From the NCBI RefSeq assembly GCF_003319185.1, contig NZ_QOHJ01000010.1:1-64000 (forward strand): a DNA stretch of 64,000 nt, read 5' to 3'. The position numbers were made by a program, and so were the translations under genes. Numbering within the stretch: the stretch's first letter is position 1; the number at the start of each line of letters is the position of its first letter. Under the pieces are notes generated by a model. The model had not been told where the DNA came from and searched no databases. It was given only the letters and a program-made list of their open reading frames with translations. Below, piece by piece: positions 7,892 through 15,932 of the stretch. The stretch is from Blastococcus sp. TF02A-30. GTDB taxonomy: Bacteria > Actinomycetota > Actinomycetes > Mycobacteriales > Geodermatophilaceae.

Positions 7892-9388
7892 TCAGAACAG
7901 CTGCTGCAGCGGCTCGAGGGCGAAGTAGACGAGGAACAGCACCGCGATGACCCACATGAGCGGGTGCACGTCGCGACGCCGGCCGGTGGCCGTCCGCAGC
8001 AGGACGTAGGTGATGACGCCGGCGCCGATGCCGTTGGTGATCGAGTAGGTGAACGGCATCAGGGCGATCGTGAGGAAGGCCGGGATGACCAGGGACATGT
8101 CGTCCCAGGCCAGGTGCCGGATCTGGGTGACCATCAGCGCGCCGACGATGACCAGCGCGGGCGCGGCGGCCTCCGAGGGCACCATCTCGACCAGCGGCGT
8201 GAACAGCATGGCCACGAGGAACAGCACACCGGTGACGACGCTGGCGAAGCCGGTGCGGGCGCCGTCGGCGACACCGGCCGTGCTCTCGATGTAGGTGGTG
8301 TTCGACGAGACGCTGCCCGCGCCACCGGCGGCTGCGGCGATCGAGTCGACCAGCAGCACCGGCTGCGACTTGGGCAGGTTGCCCTTCTCGTCCAGCATGT
8401 CGCCCTCGGCCCCGACCGCGGTCACGGTGCCGACCGTGTCGAAGAAGTCGGCGATCATGATCGAGAAGACGATGAGCAGCGCGGCGATGATGCCGATCCG
8501 CTCGAAGCCGCCGAACAGGGAGAAGTTGCCGATCAGCGAGAGATCGGGGCTGCTCACGACGTCGTCCGGCAGCTCGGGCACCTGCAGCGCCCAGCCGCGG
8601 TCGTTGACCGAGCCGTCGGCGCCGAACTTCGGGCCGATGTCGGCGATCGCCTCGACGACGATCGCCAGCACCGTGGTCGCCACGATGCCGATGAGCAGCG
8701 CGCCCCTGACCTTGCGCACCACGAGGACGGCCATGAGCAGCAGGCCGACGACGAAGACCAGCAGCGGCCAGCCGGCGAGCTGCCCGCCGACACCGAAGCT
8801 GATCAGGGGGTTGCCCGGGCGGATGACCCCGGCGTCGGCCAGGCCGATGATCGTGAGGAAGAAGCCGATGCCGACGGCGATCGCGGTCTTCAGCTGCGGC
8901 GGGATGGCCTCGAACACCGCCCGCCGGAAGCCGGTGAGCACCAGCACGGTGATGAGCAGGCCCTCGAGCACGACCAGGCCCATGATCTCGGGCCAGGACA
9001 GCTGGGTGGAGGCGTAGACGGCGACGATCGCGTTGATGCCCAGCCCGGTCGCCAGCGCGAAGGGGTACCGGCCGACGACCCCCATGAGGATCGTCATCAC
9101 GCCGGCGATGAGCGCGGTGACCGCGGCGACCGAGGCGAACGGCAGCTCGTTCCCGCTGATGTCCGCGCCGGTCAGGATGATCGGGTTGAGCACCACGATG
9201 TAGGCCATCGTGAAGAAGGTCGTGAACCCGCCGCGCACCTCGCGGGTGACGGTGGACCGCCGGGCGCTGATCTCGAAGTAGCGGTCGAGACCGTTCCTCG
9301 GCCGGACGCGGGGGCCCTCGCTGCGGCGCGGCGCGGTGGCCTGCTCCGTGGCGGACAAGCCCTGGTTCGGGCGGGACGGATCGGACAT
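7892..9388 (-). CDS. NCS2 family purine permease (guanine/hypoxanthine type)
   Basis: Proton symporter of the AzgA-like branch of NCS2, 498 residues, with about 12-14 membrane segments. Family signatures are seen: FTMAYIVVLNP near the first helices, ALATGLGINA, and IADFFDTVGT in the middle, then SSNTTYIES. These place it with bacterial guanine/hypoxanthine/adenine permeases, though the exact base is uncertain. I start it at the ATG at 9388, which has GGGAG at good spacing; an ATG at 9445 would add an Arg-rich leader. It lies upstream of marR on the same strand with a 27-base gap. Confidence 0.88.
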   Translation of the reverse strand: MSDPSRPNQGLSATEQATAPRRSEGPRVRPRNGLDRYFEISARRSTVTREVRGGFTTFFTMAYIVVLNPIILTGADISGNELPFASVAAVTALIAGVMTILMGVVGRYPFALATGLGINAIVAVYASTQLSWPEIMGLVVLEGLLITVLVLTGFRRAVFEAIPPQLKTAIAVGIGFFLTIIGLADAGVIRPGNPLISFGVGGQLAGWPLLVFVVGLLLMAVLVVRKVRGALLIGIVATTVLAIVVEAIADIGPKFGADGSVNDRGWALQVPELPDDVVSSPDLSLIGNFSLFGGFERIGIIAALLIVFSIMIADFFDTVGTVTAVGAEGDMLDEKGNLPKSQPVLLVDSIAAAAGGAGSVSSNTTYIESTAGVADGARTGFASVVTGVLFLVAMLFTPLVEMVPSEAAAPALVIVGALMVTQIRHLAWDDMSLVIPAFLTIALMPFTYSITNGIGAGVITYVLLRTATGRRRDVHPLMWVIAVLFLVYFALEPLQQLF

Positions 9389-9492
9389 CGAGGACTCCCG
9401 GGCATCGGCTGACGAGCGGCGACAGCGTGCCACATGATCGTTCATGCACCCGTGCGGGCGAACCCGTTCCCGGTCACGGTGCGGTCTCGACC

Positions 9493-9498
9493 TAGAGT
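9493..9498 (+). promoter_or_regulatory. -10 box of the DUF2530 gene, leaderless type
   Basis: TAGAGT ends six bases before the GTG at 9505, and no ribosome binding site is present in between. Confidence 0.45.
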
Positions 9499-9504
9499 CG
9501 CAGC

Positions 9505-9726
9505 GTGGCCCGACCGACCAAGCAGGCTCCCCCGCCGCTGCGCGTGGACACCGCCCGCGTCGTCCTCGCCGGCATCGCGCTGTGGGCGGTCGCCCTGGTC
9601 GTCGTGCTGCTCCTGGGCGACCGCGTCGACCGGCTCTGGACCTGGACCTGCCTGGCCGCGATCGGCCTGGCCCTCCTGGGCCTGGGCATCATGCGCTGGC
9701 AGGGCCAGCTCGGCCGCAAGGACTAG
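9505..9726 (+). CDS. DUF2530-like small membrane protein
   Basis: 73-residue protein with a short PPP-rich cytoplasmic N-terminus, two hydrophobic helices (about 20-40 and 46-63) and a charged tail. This matches actinobacterial DUF2530 proteins in size, layout and neighbourhood (next to DUF3027). Function unknown. It converges on the DUF3027 gene, with overlapping stops (9723-9726). Confidence 0.72.
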   Translation: MARPTKQAPPPLRVDTARVVLAGIALWAVALVVVLLLGDRVDRLWTWTCLAAIGLALLGLGIMRWQGQLGRKD

Positions 9727-10541
9727 TCGGTCAGGACGTCGAACGCCCCGGTGTCGTAGCGCGCCGAGTTGACCACCTCGGTGGGCTCGGTGACGACGAG
9801 CGTGGCCTGGCTGTGCGCCCCGCAGCCGTAGTCGGCGGTGACGACCCGGCCGTCGGCCGGGGCGTAGACGTTGCCGCAGGCGCCGATCCGCTGGCGCAGC
9901 GAGCCGGCCAGCGGCAGCCAGAACCCGCAGGTGGCGCACGGCCCCGGGGCGGAGCGGGCCATGGCCGACCCGGGCCCGAAGTCACCGGCGTTCCAGCGGG
10001 CGACCGCCTCGGCGCGGCCCTCGGCGGACATCACCCGCTCGCGGCCCAGGCCGAGCTCCTCGGCGACGACCCGGCCCTCGGGGTCGTCGGCGGAGTCGTC
10101 GGACGCCGTCCAGGTGGGGACCAGCCGGGGGTCGTCCTCCGTGGAGGGCAGCACGTCGCCGACGGAGAGGTCGCCGGGGCGGAGCCGCTCGTGCCAGGGC
10201 ACCCAGGCCGGCGCCAGCAGCGCCGAGTCACCGGGCAGCAGCACGACCTCGTCGACGGTCACGGTGTCCTCGCCGGGCACGCCGGCGACCGTCACCGCCC
10301 AGTGCCACCCGACGTAGCCGGGCAGCCGGCTGGCGAAGGTGTGGGTGACGACGGAGCCGAGCGCCTCGGCCGGGACGTCGTCGGCGGTCGGCCGGAACAC
10401 CTCGGGGGACGCCCCGAGGTGCTCGCCCACCAGGTCCGGGTCGCCGGCGGTCTCCACGGCGGCGGCGCGTGCCTGCTCGACCGCCCCGGCGAGCGGGCCG
10501 GAGGCAGCGGACCGGGAGGAGGAGGCGTGGGCATCGGGCAC
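9723..10541 (-). CDS. DUF3027 domain protein
   Basis: About 272 residues. The core (roughly 25-180) carries the family strings RLPGYVGWHWAVTV and VDEVVLLPGDSALLAPAWVPW. The C-terminal part has a possible metal site, CATCGFW then GACGNVYAP and YGCGAH. The GTG at 10541 lies seven bases after GATGAT; ATGs at 10550 and 10553 are alternative starts adding three or four residues. Divergent from the MFS gene. In M. tuberculosis (Rv0877) the same neighbours occur. Function unknown. Confidence 0.85.
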   Translation of the reverse strand: MPDAHASSSRSAASGPLAGAVEQARAAAVETAGDPDLVGEHLGASPEVFRPTADDVPAEALGSVVTHTFASRLPGYVGWHWAVTVAGVPGEDTVTVDEVVLLPGDSALLAPAWVPWHERLRPGDLSVGDVLPSTEDDPRLVPTWTASDDSADDPEGRVVAEELGLGRERVMSAEGRAEAVARWNAGDFGPGSAMARSAPGPCATCGFWLPLAGSLRQRIGACGNVYAPADGRVVTADYGCGAHSQATLVVTEPTEVVNSARYDTGAFDVLTD

Positions 10542-10639
10542 GTCCCCCATCATCCCTGAGGGGGGCCGGCGGTGGTGGGGCGGATCCCCCGGGCGAGGCA
10601 ACGGACCGTCCTCCCAGGTGGGTGCGGCACCATGGGGAG

Positions 10640-12079
10640 GTGCCCGCCTCCCGCCACCCCGGGCCGATCCCGCCGGACCGGGCCGACACGACGCCGCTGA
10701 CCCGGCCGTCGACGGCGCCGCTGCCGCAGGCACCGGGGAAGGTCACGGTCACCCGCGTCGCCGTCGCCCGGACGCGGCAGCTCAGCCGGGCCGCCGCCCG
10801 CCGGGTGCAGGCGGCCAGCCGGGCGGACGGGGCCGAGGCCACCGGGCTCACCCAGCTGCTGTGGGTCAACGCCCTGCACATGGCCGGCGACGCGATGATC
10901 GCCGTCTCGCTGGCGGGCACCCTGTTCTTCGCGGCCACGACCGACGCCCAGCGCGGCAACGTCGCCCTCTACCTGCTGGTGACCATGGCGCCGTTCGCGG
11001 TGCTGGCGCCGGTCATCGGGCCGCTGCTCGACAAGCTGCAGCGCGGCCGCCGGTGGGCCCTGGGCGCCAGCTCGCTGGGTCGCGCGGCGCTGGCGCTGGT
11101 CATGGCGACGCACTTCGACGACCTGCTGCTCTACCCCGCGGCGCTCGGGGTCCTGGTGCTCTCCAAGGCGCACAACGTGCTGCGCGCCGCCGTCGTCCCG
11201 CGGGTGCTGCCGGCGGCCATGTCACTCACCTCGGCCAACGCGCGGCTGTCGGTGTTCGGGCTGGCCACCTCCGGTGCGGCGGGGGCGGTGGCCGCCGGTG
11301 TCGCGTGGGCGCTCGGCTTCGCCCCGGAGCTGTGGCTGACCGCCGCGGTGTTCACCGTCGCCGGGGTGCTGGCCGTCCGGCTGCCCCGGCACGTCGACGT
11401 CCCCGCGGGTGAGCTGCCGGCCGACGTGCTGCGCACCGCCGAGATCCCCGTGCCCGGGCGCCGCCGGACCCGGGTCAGCCCGCACGTGGTGCTGGCGCTG
11501 CGGGCCAGCGCGGCGCTGCGCGGGCTGACCGGCTTCCTCACCATCTTCCTGGCGTTCCTCGTCCAGGCGACGTACACCGGCGGGTGGGAGGCGACGCTCG
11601 CCCTGGGCACGGTCGCCGCCGCGGCCGGGGTGGGCAGCTTCGCCGGGACCGCGGCCGGTTCCCGCCTGCAGACCGCGGCGCCGGACCGCGTGGTGCTGCT
11701 CTCCGCGACCACCGCCGCGGCCGTCACGGTGCTGGCCGCGGTGTTCTACAGCTTCGCCATGGCGGCCGTGGTGGCGCTCGTCGCCGCGATCACCAACGCG
11801 CTGGGCAAGGTGGCGCTCGACGCGATCATCCAGCGCGAGGTGCCCGAGCGGCTGCGCGCCTCGGCGTTCGCCCGCTCCGAGACCGTGCTGCAGCTGGCCT
11901 GGGTCGCCGGCGGCGGCCTCGGCATCGCCCTGCCCACCACGGGCTGGATCGGCTTCACCGTCGCCGCGGCGCTGCTGGTGCTCGCCGTCGGCCTGGTGGT
12001 GTGGAGCCTGGTGGCCGGCCGCCCCTCCCCCGCGCCGGTCCGACCGGACGCCCCGACGACACCCATGGGAACGCAGTGA
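10640..12079 (+). CDS. MFS transporter
   Basis: Major facilitator of about 479 residues; a 75-residue polar, Arg-rich N-terminal extension precedes about 12 membrane helices (first at VNALHMAGDAMIAVSLAGTLFF). It is the protein always found beside DUF3027 in actinobacteria (Rv0876c-like), with unknown substrate. The GTG start immediately follows GGGGAG, too close for a ribosome site, so a leaderless start or a start further in cannot be excluded. The DUF2771 lipoprotein start overlaps its stop (GTGA). Confidence 0.82.
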   Translation: MPASRHPGPIPPDRADTTPLTRPSTAPLPQAPGKVTVTRVAVARTRQLSRAAARRVQAASRADGAEATGLTQLLWVNALHMAGDAMIAVSLAGTLFFAATTDAQRGNVALYLLVTMAPFAVLAPVIGPLLDKLQRGRRWALGASSLGRAALALVMATHFDDLLLYPAALGVLVLSKAHNVLRAAVVPRVLPAAMSLTSANARLSVFGLATSGAAGAVAAGVAWALGFAPELWLTAAVFTVAGVLAVRLPRHVDVPAGELPADVLRTAEIPVPGRRRTRVSPHVVLALRASAALRGLTGFLTIFLAFLVQATYTGGWEATLALGTVAAAAGVGSFAGTAAGSRLQTAAPDRVVLLSATTAAAVTVLAAVFYSFAMAAVVALVAAITNALGKVALDAIIQREVPERLRASAFARSETVLQLAWVAGGGLGIALPTTGWIGFTVAAALLVLAVGLVVWSLVAGRPSPAPVRPDAPTTPMGTQ

Positions 12080-12522
12080 ACCTCCGTCGCACCACCGCCC
12101 TCCTGCCCGCCGTGGCCCTGCTGCTGGCCGGCTGCTCGAGCGAGGAGGGACCCGGCGAGGTGCGGGTGCAGGTCGGCGGGCAGGACGTGAACGCCCGCGC
12201 CGTCCAGGGCTGCGAGGACGGCGAGGAGGTGCGCTACGACAGCACGCCGCCGGTCGTCGAGGTCTCCCCCGACGCGGAGATCACGCTGACCGTGCCCGAC
12301 TCGGTCGCCGACCGCGGCTGGGGCGTGCAGGTCTTCGACGACCAGCTCCAGGAGAAGCTCGGCACGGTCGAGGTCCCCGAGGGAGAGGGGCGGTTCAGCG
12401 GGATCAACAGCTCCGACGTCGTCCCGCCGGCCTTCTACCTCCTGGTCGTCGAGGACAAGGGCGGCGACTGCGGCGTGTGGTCGCGGGCCTGGCCGATCGG
12501 CTTCATCCGCGCCGGCGGCTGA
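12076..12522 (+). CDS. DUF2771 family lipoprotein
   Basis: 148-residue secreted lipoprotein. A basic N-terminus, hydrophobic stretch and lipobox LLAGC place the lipidated Cys at 20. The mature part is a small beta-rich domain (sequences such as VRVQVGGQDV and ITLTVPDSVADRGWGVQVFD), with two further Cys (in GCEDG and GDCGVW) that could pair. Coupled to the MFS gene by a GTGA overlap, as in the mycobacterial Rv0875c/Rv0876c pair. Function unknown. Confidence 0.83.
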   Translation: MNLRRTTALLPAVALLLAGCSSEEGPGEVRVQVGGQDVNARAVQGCEDGEEVRYDSTPPVVEVSPDAEITLTVPDSVADRGWGVQVFDDQLQEKLGTVEVPEGEGRFSGINSSDVVPPAFYLLVVEDKGGDCGVWSRAWPIGFIRAGG

Positions 12523-12531
12523 GCCCCGGCG

Positions 12532-12927
12532 TCAGGCCTCGAGGTCGGCGGCCACGGCGCGCAGCACCGAGGCGACCTTGCGGGACTCCGCGCGGTCGGG
12601 GTGCCGGCCGTGGCGCAGGCCCTCGCCGACGTCGTCGAGCAGCTTGATGAGGTCCTCGATGATCGGGACCAGCTCGTCGGGCTTCTTGCGGGTCGCCGCG
12701 CGCGCGGCCGCCGAGACCGAGGGCAGCGGGTCGAGGATCCGCACCTGCAGCGCCTGGTCACCGCGCCGGCCGGCGACGATGCCGAACTCCACCCGCTGGC
12801 CGGGCTTCAGCTCCGAGGTGCCGGCGGGCAGTGCGTCCTTGTGCACGAAGACGTCGGGACCGTCCTCGCGGGCGAGGAAGCCGAAACCCTTCTCCGGGTT
12901 GAACCACTTGACCTTGCCGGTGGGCAC
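12532..12927 (-). CDS. Cold-shock domain protein with C-terminal extension
   Basis: 131 residues: a cold-shock domain at 1-66 with RNP1 KGFGFL and RNP2 DVFVHK, followed by a charged helical extension of about 60 residues. Binds single-stranded RNA/DNA; the extension is found in CspB-like actinobacterial proteins. The GTG start has AGGGA seven bases upstream. It is convergent with the DUF2771 gene (gap 9 bases) and corresponds by position to M. tuberculosis cspB (Rv0871). Confidence 0.9.
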   Translation of the reverse strand: MPTGKVKWFNPEKGFGFLAREDGPDVFVHKDALPAGTSELKPGQRVEFGIVAGRRGDQALQVRILDPLPSVSAAARAATRKKPDELVPIIEDLIKLLDDVGEGLRHGRHPDRAESRKVASVLRAVAADLEA

Positions 12928-13066
12928 GTTGGATCCCTCAGTTCCTCGCTGTGGTGCGGCTGGCAGCCGGGACGACGGCGGCTCGGTGCCGCTCGGCGTC
13001 AAGGTTAGCCGCCGCCCGCGCCCACCCGGACCTGCCTTTTTCCCGCACCGCCCGGACACTGGCCCG

Positions 13067-13417
13067 GTGCCCGCTCCCGACAGCCACCCCGACTACCGGT
13101 TCACCCTCGCCAACGAGCGGACGCTGCTGGCCTGGCTGCGCACCGCGCTCGCGCTGGTCGCCGGCGGCGTCGCGGTGGCCACCTACGCCCCCGATCTGGG
13201 TGCCCGCTGGGGCAGCGCGGCGGTGGCCCTGGCCCTGGTGCTGCTCGGCCTCGGGGTGGCGCTGGCCGGCTACCGGCGCTGGCGGGCCAACGAGGCGGCG
13301 ATCGAGGACGGCCGCCGGCTGCCGGCCAGCTGGCTCGCGCCGGCGATCAGCGCCGCCGTCGCCGCGGTGGTCGTGGTGGTCGCCGTCCTGGTCGGCGTCG
13401 AGCTGGTCCAGCGGTGA
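13067..13417 (+). CDS. DUF202 (YidH-like) membrane protein
   Basis: 116-residue inner-membrane protein with the DUF202 signature [19 protein letters not shown] (about 10-28) and three hydrophobic helices. GTG start with GACACT six bases upstream, no ribosome site. First of a tandem DUF202 pair joined by a GTGA overlap. Function unknown. Confidence 0.87.
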   Translation: MPAPDSHPDYRFTLANERTLLAWLRTALALVAGGVAVATYAPDLGARWGSAAVALALVLLGLGVALAGYRRWRANEAAIEDGRRLPASWLAPAISAAVAAVVVVVAVLVGVELVQR

Positions 13418-13722
13418 GCGAGGTCGAGACCCAGCCCGAGCGCACGGCGCTGGCCTGGCAGCGCACCGGGCTGGGCGTGCTCGCCGTCGCCGGGCTGCTC
13501 GGTCACCGTGCGGTCGAGGACCGGTCGGCCGTCGTGCTGGTGCTCGCGGGCGCCGTCGCGCTGCTGGGGCTGGCCGTGCTCGGCGGGCTGGCGCCGCGGC
13601 GCTACCGCCGGCTGGAGGACCGCCGCGGGCGCGTCGCCGAGCCGCGGCTCGTCGCCGCCGTCACGGCCGTGGTCGCCCTCGTCGCGCTGGTCGCCGCGGC
13701 CGCCGTCCTCACGCGGGGCTGA
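13414..13722 (+). CDS. DUF202 membrane protein, second of the pair
   Basis: 102 residues, three hydrophobic helices, with the shortened DUF202 signature PERTALAWQRTGLG near the N-terminus. It starts on the GTGA overlap with the first DUF202 gene, suggesting a heteromeric membrane unit. Its 3' end overlaps the convergent nucleotidyltransferase gene by 14 bases. Confidence 0.85.
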   Translation: MSEVETQPERTALAWQRTGLGVLAVAGLLGHRAVEDRSAVVLVLAGAVALLGLAVLGGLAPRRYRRLEDRRGRVAEPRLVAAVTAVVALVALVAAAAVLTRG

Positions 13723-14281
13723 ACCGCTCCACGATGCCGAGCCGGCCGAGCAGCTGCAGGAAGACGACGGCGAAGTCGTTGCCCGCCACCTGCCGCTCCA
13801 CCACCGCCCAGTCGACCTGCTCCCGCAGCGCCCGGGCGACCGGCAGCATCCGGGAGAAATCGCAGTAGTGCTCGTCGAGGGCCATCAGCTTGGTGACGAC
13901 GACGTCGGTGGCCGCGAGCACCGGCATCTGCACCGACAGCACGGGCAGCACCTCGGCGCGGTCGACCAGGTCGGACTCGACCGGGACGCCGCACGTGCGC
14001 CAGAGGACGTCGACGAACACGTCGTCGCGCACCACCTTGAGCAGCCAGTCCTCCGCGGGGTCGAGGACCTGCAGGCCGGCGTCGGCCAGCGCCTTGGCCG
14101 CCCGCTCGGACTCGGCCGCGGGCACGAGGAAGTCGGCGTCGTGGTCCGGTTCGGGTGCACCGCGCACCCAGGCGGCGTAGCCACCGCAGAGGGCGAACGG
14201 CACCCCGGCCTCCTTGAGCGCCACGGCGGTGCGCTTGAGCAGGTCGCGGACGTTCTCACGGAGGTCGTCAGACGGCGGCAC
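13709..14281 (-). CDS. Nucleotidyltransferase-fold protein (AbiEii/MNT-like)
   Basis: 190 residues with the polymerase-beta type motif CGGYAAWVRG followed by a D-x-D (HDADF, about 47-49) and a third acidic position in VFVDVLW. That is the layout of minimal nucleotidyltransferases such as AbiEii or MNT toxins. There is no adjacent AbiEi, HEPN or other antitoxin partner, so I would not call it a toxin. GTG start. The rest is helical; substrate unknown. Confidence 0.7.
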   Translation of the reverse strand: MPPSDDLRENVRDLLKRTAVALKEAGVPFALCGGYAAWVRGAPEPDHDADFLVPAAESERAAKALADAGLQVLDPAEDWLLKVVRDDVFVDVLWRTCGVPVESDLVDRAEVLPVLSVQMPVLAATDVVVTKLMALDEHYCDFSRMLPVARALREQVDWAVVERQVAGNDFAVVFLQLLGRLGIVERFSPA

Positions 14282-14304
14282 GAGCTGCTGCTACCCGCAT
14301 CGGG

Positions 14305-14327
14305 CGGGATACGCACCGTGTATCCCG
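14305..14327. promoter_or_regulatory. 8-bp inverted repeat between divergent genes
   Basis: CGGGATAC (14305-14312) and GTATCCCG (14320-14327) are perfectly complementary with a seven-base spacer. It lies in the 70-base gap between the nucleotidyltransferase and the endonuclease/phosphatase genes, 24 bases before the latter's start. Dimeric operator or hairpin; no cognate regulator is evident nearby. Confidence 0.45.
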
Positions 14328-14351
14328 CGGCCGAGCGGCTATGGAGGGCCC

Positions 14352-15119
14352 GTGCGCATCGCGACCTTCAACATCCTGCACGGGCGCTCGCTGGACGACG
14401 GCTCGGTCGACGTCGACCGGCTCGCCGCCGCCGTCAAGGACCTCGACGCCGACGTCCTGGGGCTGCAGGAGGTGGACCGGGACCAGCCGCGGTCGATGAA
14501 CGCGGACCTGACCGCCGTCGCGGCCGAGGCGATGGGCGCGGTCGACTCGCAGTTCGTCGCCGCCCTCTCCGGGACGCCCGGGGGCACCTGGATGGCCGCG
14601 ACCGGGGACGAGCAGCCCGGTTCGGCGAGCTACGGCATCGCGCTGCTGTCCCGCTGGCCGGTGGTCTCCTGGCGGGTGGTCCGGCTGCCGGCGATGCGGG
14701 CCAGCGTGCCGCTGTGGTCGCAGCAGACCAACCGCCCCTTCCTCGCGCGCGACGAGCCACGGGTCGCGGTGGCCGCGGTCGTCGACGGCCCGCTCGGCCG
14801 GTTCACCGTCTGCAACACCCACCTGTCGTTCATCCCCGGGTGGAACAAGCGGCAGCTGCGCCAGCTGGTGCGCGCGGTCGACGGCTCCCCCGAGCCGCTG
14901 GTGCTCATCGGGGACCTGAACATGCAGCGCGGACCGGCCACGCGGCACAGCGGGCTGCAGTCGATCGCGTCGGCGCCCACGTTCCCGACCGGGCGGCCGA
15001 TGCGCCAGCTCGACCACGTGCTGGTCCGCGGGCCGCTGCGGGCGTCCGGTCCCGCGCAGGCGGTGCAGCTGCCGCTGAGCGACCACCGGGCGCTCGTGGT
15101 GGCGTGCGAGAGCGCCTGA
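14352..15119 (+). CDS. Endonuclease/exonuclease/phosphatase family protein
   Basis: 255 residues with the four-layer EEP fold motifs in order: RIATFNILHG (Asn7), LGLQEVD (catalytic Glu about 41), CNTHLSF, LIGDLNMQ (Asp/Asn about 190) and the closing SDHRALV (Asp-His). Mg-dependent phosphodiester hydrolysis is expected; substrate (nucleic acid, inositol phosphate or lipid) is not clear. No signal peptide, so cytoplasmic. GTG start behind GGAGGG. Confidence 0.87.
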   Translation: MRIATFNILHGRSLDDGSVDVDRLAAAVKDLDADVLGLQEVDRDQPRSMNADLTAVAAEAMGAVDSQFVAALSGTPGGTWMAATGDEQPGSASYGIALLSRWPVVSWRVVRLPAMRASVPLWSQQTNRPFLARDEPRVAVAAVVDGPLGRFTVCNTHLSFIPGWNKRQLRQLVRAVDGSPEPLVLIGDLNMQRGPATRHSGLQSIASAPTFPTGRPMRQLDHVLVRGPLRASGPAQAVQLPLSDHRALVVACESA

Positions 15120-15171
15120 GCCGAACCCGCGACGGGTCGCGGCGCCGGGTCGTCCCGGGCATGATCACGCC

Positions 15172-15492
15172 ATGGCCAGCGCCGGTGCGACCCGCCTGTT
15201 CACCCTGCTCGCCACCGTCGTGCGCGTGGTCGCGTCGGTGATCGGCGGGCTGATCGTCGCGCACGCCGTGTTCGTGCTCTTCGAGGCCAACCCGGCCAAC
15301 GCCCTGGTCGAGTTCACGGCGAGCGTCCGCGACACCTTCGGCTGGTTCACCGAGGACCTGTTCCAGCCGTCGGACCCGAAGATCGGCGAGGCGATCAACG
15401 ACGGGCTGGCCGCGCTGATCTGGGTCGTCGTCGGCAGCTTCGTGTCGAAGCTGATCGTGCGGCTGGCGCCCACCTCCAGCGCCAGGGCCTGA
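15172..15492 (+). CDS. Small membrane protein, unknown function
   Basis: 106 residues with two hydrophobic helices (about 10-38 and 76-98) joined by an amphipathic, acidic loop (FTASVRDTFGWFTEDLFQPSD). ATG start with CATGAT six bases upstream. Similar short proteins are common in actinobacteria but I recognise no named family. Confidence 0.75.
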   Translation: MASAGATRLFTLLATVVRVVASVIGGLIVAHAVFVLFEANPANALVEFTASVRDTFGWFTEDLFQPSDPKIGEAINDGLAALIWVVVGSFVSKLIVRLAPTSSARA

Positions 15493-15510
15493 CCACTCCC
15501 CCTGCGGGCG

Positions 15511-15894
15511 TCACCTGCCGGTGACCCAGCACAGGCAGAACGGGTGCCCCGCGGGATCGGCGTAGACCTCGAACGCGTCGGCCGAGACCCCGTCGTCGGC
15601 CGAGGCGAGCACCGTCGCGCCCAGCGCGGTGACGGTGGCCCGAGCCTCCTCGATGTCCGGGACCCACAGGTCGAGGTGGATCTGCTGCGGTGGCTGCCCG
15701 TCCGGCCACACGGGCGGGACGTGGTCCGGCGCGAGCTGGACGCCGACGCTCGGCCTGCCGTCGACCAGCACCATGTGCCAGTCGTCCTCGGCGTCGACCG
15801 TGCCGCCCAGCACGCCTGCCCAGAAGCGGCTCTCCGTGTCCAGGTCGGCGGCGTCGAAGACGACGACGCGGTGATCGATCCTCACGGCGGACAT
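15511..15894 (-). CDS. VOC/glyoxalase family protein
   Basis: 127 residues with two beta-alpha-beta-beta-beta repeats: RIDHRVVVFDAADLDTESRFWAGVLGG at the start and QIHLDLWVPDIEEARATVTALGA in the second half, ending in the typical DPAGHPFCLCW. The His/Glu positions resemble the actinobacterial VOC proteins annotated as glyoxalase-like; substrate unknown. ATG start. Confidence 0.87.
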   Translation of the reverse strand: MSAVRIDHRVVVFDAADLDTESRFWAGVLGGTVDAEDDWHMVLVDGRPSVGVQLAPDHVPPVWPDGQPPQQIHLDLWVPDIEEARATVTALGATVLASADDGVSADAFEVYADPAGHPFCLCWVTGR

Positions 15895-15932
15895 CCTGGC
15901 AGCGGCGCCCCGGGGCGCAACCGGTCGAAGAC

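Noticed and set aside
7875..9449. 524-codon frame over the NCS2 permease
   Set aside because: Polar and Arg/His-rich, no membrane pattern; the overlapping frame is a clear permease.
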